Positions 63,982 to 64,000 of a stretch of DNA of 64,000 nt are shown in pieces (positions within the stretch are counted from its first letter, which is position 1; every line of letters begins with the position of its first letter). The stretch lies in NCBI RefSeq assembly GCF_024713975.1, contig NC_091099.1, forward strand, positions 3,437,001 through 3,501,000. The letters run 5' to 3'. Both the position numbers and the translations under genes were made by a program. The DNA comes from Paralichthys olivaceus. Lineage: Eukaryota; Chordata; Actinopteri; Pleuronectiformes; Paralichthyidae. The notes below the pieces were generated by a model, which had not been told where the DNA came from, searched no databases, and saw only the letters and a program-made list of their open reading frames with translations.

Positions 63982-64000
63982 CTTGTGTGAAAATTAAGAT

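Overview
This 64 kb window is vertebrate nuclear DNA, almost certainly from a teleost fish and probably a percomorph. The genes are split into short exons with GT-AG introns. Long (CA)n/(GT)n arrays are frequent, and many intergenic and intronic stretches match interspersed repeats that recur across teleost genomes. No bacterial, plasmid, phage or CRISPR feature was seen.

Six protein-coding genes can be reconstructed exon by exon. (1) The 5' end of hydin, minus strand, 9209 down to 5366, six coding exons, continuing or truncated to the left. (2) A complete purine nucleoside phosphorylase gene (pnp), plus strand, 13091-19182, six exons, 288 aa. (3) A complete calretinin gene (calb2), plus strand, 24980-39197, eleven exons, 271 aa. 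(4) A complete sniffer/C-factor-like short-chain dehydrogenase, plus strand, 47416-51173, six exons, 262 aa. (5) A complete divergent synaptotagmin-like gene, plus strand, about 54034-57814, eight coding exons, about 437 aa. (6) The last 13 coding exons of a sarcomeric (skeletal-type) myosin heavy chain, minus strand, 63981 down to 60692, running off the right edge. All exon junctions keep frame.

Layout: hydin and pnp are head to head across about 2.7 kb. The pnp, calb2, dehydrogenase and synaptotagmin-like genes are all on the plus strand. The synaptotagmin-like and myosin genes are tail to tail. HYDIN and CALB2 are also close neighbours on human 16q22, so that linkage looks ancestral. The genes do not form one pathway: they serve ciliary motility, purine salvage, neuronal calcium buffering, carbonyl reduction, membrane traffic and muscle contraction.

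The most interesting signals are non-coding. A pyrimidine repeat of roughly 570-830 bp (sense strand) ends directly at the predicted 3' splice site of the hydin 5'UTR intron. An RFX X-box-like motif plus CCAAT box lies where the hydin promoter is expected. A nested 89-bp inverted repeat lies between pnp and calb2. A short inverted-repeat transposon family has three copies. A rearranged duplication lies between the synaptotagmin-like and myosin genes. I found no convincing undescribed biological system.
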